A stretch of 7,181 nucleotides of DNA from contig PMYF01000806.1 in NCBI GenBank assembly GCA_003171295.1, positions 947-8,127 of the forward strand, given 5' to 3'. Every line of letters starts with the position of its first letter. The first letter of the stretch is position 1. A program made the position numbers and the translations under genes. The notes under the pieces are model-generated. The model saw only the letters and a program-made list of their open reading frames with translations, had not been told where the DNA came from and ran no database searches. Source of the stretch: Acidobacteriota bacterium. GTDB lineage: Bacteria > Acidobacteriota > Terriglobia > UBA7540. Below, piece by piece: positions 4,872-7,181 of this stretch.

Positions 4872-6737
4872 TCACTTGATGGGGGGCGCCGGATTACAAC
4901 CGAACACGCCCTCGCCATTGGTCAAGCAGATGTAGCCGGACTTGCAGCATACTTTGTCGCAGCACACCGGGTTTTTGTCGGTGCAGCAGACCGTTGCGTA
5001 GGTTCCGTCAGCGAGGGGCCCCGAACACTTGTACTCGCCCTGCGGACACGTAACTTTCTTACACGTACCGGACCGCGCGTCGGTGCAGCTAAGATCGGAC
5101 GCGCAGCAGATATTGCCGCAAACCCTTTCTTGCGGGCAACATTCGCCTTTGATCATTTGTCCGCCCAGGCAGAGCTCGCAGCATTTATCGCCGCAGCAAG
5201 GACCGTTACAGCAATGGTCACCGCACCAACGGCCGGGTCCGGCTTGTGAATCGAAACAACATTTGCCGTTTTTGCACTGGTCGGGCCGGCAGCAGTCGTT
5301 TCCACAAATATCCTTGTCGGGACAGCAGGACTTTTGCGTGCACTTCTGGCCCTCCGCGCAACAGGTGCCGCCGCATGACACGGGCTTGGCGTTGAATGCG
5401 AGCTGGCGGCAGCAGATGCCCTCCGTCGAACAGACTTGCCCCTGGGGACAACAGACACCGTGACAAACCGTTCGATCCGTGGTGCAGCAAATGCCTTCTT
5501 TGCAGATAAACCCAGGCGGGCAGCAATTGTTTCCGCACACGAACACGTTTGGCGCACAACAGACACTCTCGGTCGGAGTGCACTGCCAGGCCGTGTCGCA
5601 ACAACCGCCATTTGGGCAGCCCACGGGGCAACAAGCGCCCCCTGGATTATTACAGTTGTTGAGACACACGCCGCCCCCCACAGCGCAGGCAGCGAGACCC
5701 ACTACGACGCAGGCACCATAGAAAAATAGTGACGCAACGCAACCCCCCGAGACGCCAGCATCGCAAGTTGCGCCAGCCACGGCACAACTGTTCTGGCAGC
5801 TTTGGCACGCCTGACTTAGGACGGGATTCCCTTGCGGAGGAGCGGGATCAGGCCCGGGAACGATGCCGGGCATCGCCAACGGTTCACCCGCGGAATCGGC
5901 CAGTTCGGGCGATCCCCATAACGATCGAGAGCCCGACCTCGACCGCCGCAGGGTCAAAGCCAACAGCGAGGAGGCCGCCCCTTTGCCGGCAAAGCGTGAC
6001 GCCCAGGGGCTTGGTGGAACCTGATTCGATGCTAATAAGGGCCAGCCATTGCCGGCGTTAGAGGCACTAGGAGGTCCCGCCTGCCCGCAAGACGATATTT
6101 CGTCCTTCGCCTGCTTTAGGATTGCAGTAAGGGCCCGCTCGACAGCGGGGCGGAGAAATACCTGGGGAGGTGTATTGCCATCCGCAAATTTGAGCGAGCT
6201 GGGGTCGGCTCCGATAGCAAGAGGCACAGTGCGGCGGCCGTCGATTAGCCCCTCAATCACCTTGCCGTCGGTTGTGAAGGTGGCTAGGCGAATGCCCTCG
6301 AAGGCAGGGCCGTAAGTGACTTTGACCTCGGTTGAACCTTCGCGCGACTCTCTTTCGACGCGAAGCAGGAGATTCTGGCCAAGCCTTATCCTTCTGACGC
6401 TGTTGATCTGTGGCGATTGGCCCCTGTGAGCGGGGCGGGTCAATGTGACTTCCAAGTTATGGGTGAGGAGCCTCTCGTTGAGCGCGCTTTGAACGCTGTG
6501 CTTTACAGTTGATTGTTCGCCGTTGAACGTAACCGTGCACGGGCCTCGCTTCTCGACGCGAACCTGAGGTTGGGGTGTACCCGGTTCGCCGGGGCCGATC
6601 CGTGCCAAACCGTCCGCTCGGCCAAACACTCCAGCGGCCGCAGCCAAGCCCGCCTGGAGGGTTCCTTTCAGAGCGCCGCGACGGGACAAGGTCCCACGCG
6701 CCATCGCCTTCACCAGATCATCAAACCAATGTTCCAA
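4872..6737 (-). CDS. Tat-exported, extremely cysteine-rich repeat protein
   Basis: The biochemical function of this 621-residue secreted protein is unknown. The N-terminus carries a twin-arginine motif, S18-R-R-G-A-L-K24, followed by an Ala/Gly-rich hydrophobic stretch (25-38), so export in a folded or cofactor-bearing state is likely. Residues 60-217 look like a beta-rich domain with only two cysteines. A Ser/Pro/Gly-rich linker spans 218-308. From 311 to 614 there are about 66 cysteines, with many CC pairs and a recurring C-x3-CC-x5-C-x4-CC spacing (for example 401-418 and 425-443), reminiscent of granulin or knottin folds. A hydrophobic, Cys-containing segment sits at 331-358. The start is TTG at 6737, supported by AAGGGAG six bases upstream and by a leader resembling other bacterial Cys-rich Tat proteins. 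It is the first gene of an operon with the MauE-thioredoxin fusion. It could be a surface or envelope protein, a metal binder or an enzyme subunit; none of these is proven. Confidence 0.85.
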   Translation of the reverse strand: MEHWFDDLVKAMARGTLSRRGALKGTLQAGLAAAAGVFGRADGLARIGPGEPGTPQPQVRVEKRGPCTVTFNGEQSTVKHSVQSALNERLLTHNLEVTLTRPAHRGQSPQINSVRRIRLGQNLLLRVERESREGSTEVKVTYGPAFEGIRLATFTTDGKVIEGLIDGRRTVPLAIGADPSSLKFADGNTPPQVFLRPAVERALTAILKQAKDEISSCGQAGPPSASNAGNGWPLLASNQVPPSPWASRFAGKGAASSLLALTLRRSRSGSRSLWGSPELADSAGEPLAMPGIVPGPDPAPPQGNPVLSQACQSCQNSCAVAGATCDAGVSGGCVASLFFYGACVVVGLAACAVGGGVCLNNCNNPGGACCPVGCPNGGCCDTAWQCTPTESVCCAPNVFVCGNNCCPPGFICKEGICCTTDRTVCHGVCCPQGQVCSTEGICCRQLAFNAKPVSCGGTCCAEGQKCTQKSCCPDKDICGNDCCRPDQCKNGKCCFDSQAGPGRWCGDHCCNGPCCGDKCCELCLGGQMIKGECCPQERVCGNICCASDLSCTDARSGTCKKVTCPQGEYKCSGPLADGTYATVCCTDKNPVCCDKVCCKSGYICLTNGEGVFGCNPAPPIK

Positions 6738-6743
6738 GGGTGG

Positions 6744-6778
6744 CTCCCTTCCGTGCGCCTAGGCTATCAGCCGAGCGC
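6744..6778 (-). promoter_or_regulatory. Leader hairpin and ribosome-binding site of the cysteine-rich gene
   Basis: On the minus strand, AAGGGAG (6750-6744) lies six bases before the TTG start. Just upstream, GCGC-TC-GGCT-GAT-AGCC-TAG-GCGC (6778-6755) can fold into a two-segment hairpin with a small internal loop. It stops about four bases short of the ribosome-binding site, so it may tune initiation or protect the mRNA end. No riboswitch class is recognised. Confidence 0.45.
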
Positions 6779-6853
6779 ATTCGGATCATCCGCTAGAGCC
6801 CTGTTCCTTCTTATCCCTGAGTTGACTGGCTATTAAGTTTAGTAGGAAGAGTA

Positions 6854-6882
6854 TTTATGGCCTGAATTGCGACGTTTGTCAA
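6854..6882 (-). promoter_or_regulatory. Sigma70-type promoter for the cysteine-rich/MauE operon
   Basis: On the minus strand a perfect -35 TTGACA (6882-6877) is followed by 17 bases and a -10 CATAAA (6859-6854) that matches TATAAT at four of six positions. Transcription would begin near 6847, giving a leader of about 110 bases before the TTG start at 6737. The surrounding DNA is locally AT-rich. The promoter was identified by consensus match only. Confidence 0.6.
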
Positions 6883-6951
6883 ATCATTTTTTGATGGTTG
6901 CGTATTTCTGGAAATCACCGCGAATGTCGTTTGCTTCCTGTCAACCCTTAC

Positions 6952-7021
6952 GGCGCACCCGGCGATTCTCCCCCCCGCTGAAATAGCGGTGCGCCTTGCC
7001 GACCCTTCGCTCGCCTCAGGG
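6952..7021. repeat. Nested palindromes, REP-like
   Basis: GGCGCACC (6952-6959) is the exact reverse complement of GGTGCGCC (6988-6995). Inside it is a perfect hairpin CCGCT-GAAAT-AGCGG (6975-6989). Right after comes CCCTTCGCTCGCCTCAGGG (7003-7021), with complementary CCCT/AGGG ends. On the other strand this resembles the widespread CCCTGAG...GAAGGG intergenic palindrome of many bacterial genomes. It is probably a dispersed repeat rather than a terminator, as no T-run follows. Confidence 0.5.
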
Positions 7022-7051
7022 CAGGCTCTAAAGGCTCTACTTCGCCCCGAT

Positions 7052-7144
7052 TTATCGCGTAATTTTTGCATTTTCTGCCAAAAAGCCCTATCGATTGTCG
7101 TTCATTATCGCGAAATTCGTGCATTTTTGTGTAAAAAGCCGTAT
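7052..7144. repeat. Two diverged 40-bp repeats spaced 53 bp apart
   Basis: Copies at 7052-7091 and 7105-7144 match at 31 of 40 positions. Shared blocks are TTATCGCG, TGCATTTT and AAAAAGCC followed by TAT. Each copy contains a T4-5/A5 dyad (7071-7084 and 7124-7137; the second is TTTTT-GTGT-AAAAA). They lie 170-300 bases upstream of the operon promoter, and the array may continue beyond the window. The function is unknown. Confidence 0.6.
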
Positions 7145-7181
7145 TTATGTGTGTACATTTTGTCGCTCGCCCTTTGTTTTC

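Larger units (their letters stand above)
6738..7181. other. Noncoding upstream region of the cysteine-rich operon
   Basis: There is no credible gene in 444 bases. An 86-codon minus-strand frame (6811-7071) runs through the promoter and a REP-like palindrome and reads the peptide CPEASEG, which I associate with translated intergenic repeats. The region holds the operon promoter, a leader hairpin, nested palindromes around 6952-7021, a short 9-base-period tandem (AGGCTCTA at 7023 and 7032) and the AT-rich 53-base-period repeats near the right edge. Confidence 0.6.

Noticed and set aside
4858..4875. GTG at 4875 as start of the MauE fusion, with GTGA overlap
   Set aside because: It lacks a ribosome-binding site, while ATG 4860 has a nine-base match to the anti-Shine-Dalgarno sequence directly before it. 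It remains possible but is less likely.
5029..5463. 144-codon plus-strand frame rich in Gln/Ser/Pro
   Set aside because: It is the mirror of the cysteine-rich repeat array: TGC/TGT codons read backwards give GCA/ACA and CAG-type codons. The periodicity is inherited.
7052..7144. Start of a CRISPR array
   Set aside because: The two copies are too diverged (9 of 40 differences) and the gap between them is only 13 bases, unlike CRISPR spacers. No cas gene is visible.

Overview
The window appears to be chromosomal DNA of moderately high G+C from an uncultivated or little-studied bacterium. The lineage cannot be fixed from this sequence. The Tat-exported cysteine-rich protein has an N-terminus of a kind I associate with Chloroflexota and Actinobacteria. 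The group II intron and IS91-type element are of kinds that look at home in large repeat-rich genomes such as Acidobacteria, Planctomycetes or Verrucomicrobia. These lineage hints are inference only.

The left half (1-2693) is mobile DNA. Bases 1-274 read, on the minus strand, as the 5' part of a group II intron. It starts with GTGTG, and its reverse-transcriptase gene would lie beyond the left edge. The intron abuts a small double-hairpin repeat (275-309), and a second, intron-free copy of that repeat lies at 2962-2995. Next comes an IS91-family rolling-circle element with two plus-strand genes overlapping by ATGA: an intact XerC/D-type tyrosine recombinase and an intact HUH (Y2-type) transposase with zinc-ribbon motifs. 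The recombinase ribosome-binding site and start codon lie inside a 10-bp perfect palindrome. A candidate replication-origin end of the element is a hairpin ending at the tetranucleotide GTTC near 2690.

The middle (2694-3288) has no convincing gene. It holds a perfect 19-bp inverted repeat, the empty copy of the double hairpin, and otherwise unassigned sequence.

The right half is a two-gene minus-strand operon. A good sigma70-type promoter (TTGACA, 17 bp, CATAAA) near 6854-6882 drives a 621-residue protein. That protein has a twin-arginine signal and a C-terminal half containing about 66 cysteines. It is followed after 11 bases by a MauE/DoxX-type membrane protein fused to two thioredoxin-like domains (CGPC and CGFC). 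By analogy with methylamine dehydrogenase, where MauE and MauD are needed for the disulfide-rich MauA subunit, the second gene is likely a dedicated disulfide-maturation factor for the first gene product. This pair is the most interesting system in the window. The far right (6738-7181) is noncoding and carries the promoter, a leader hairpin, a REP-like palindrome and two diverged copies of a 40-bp AT-rich repeat spaced 53 bp apart.
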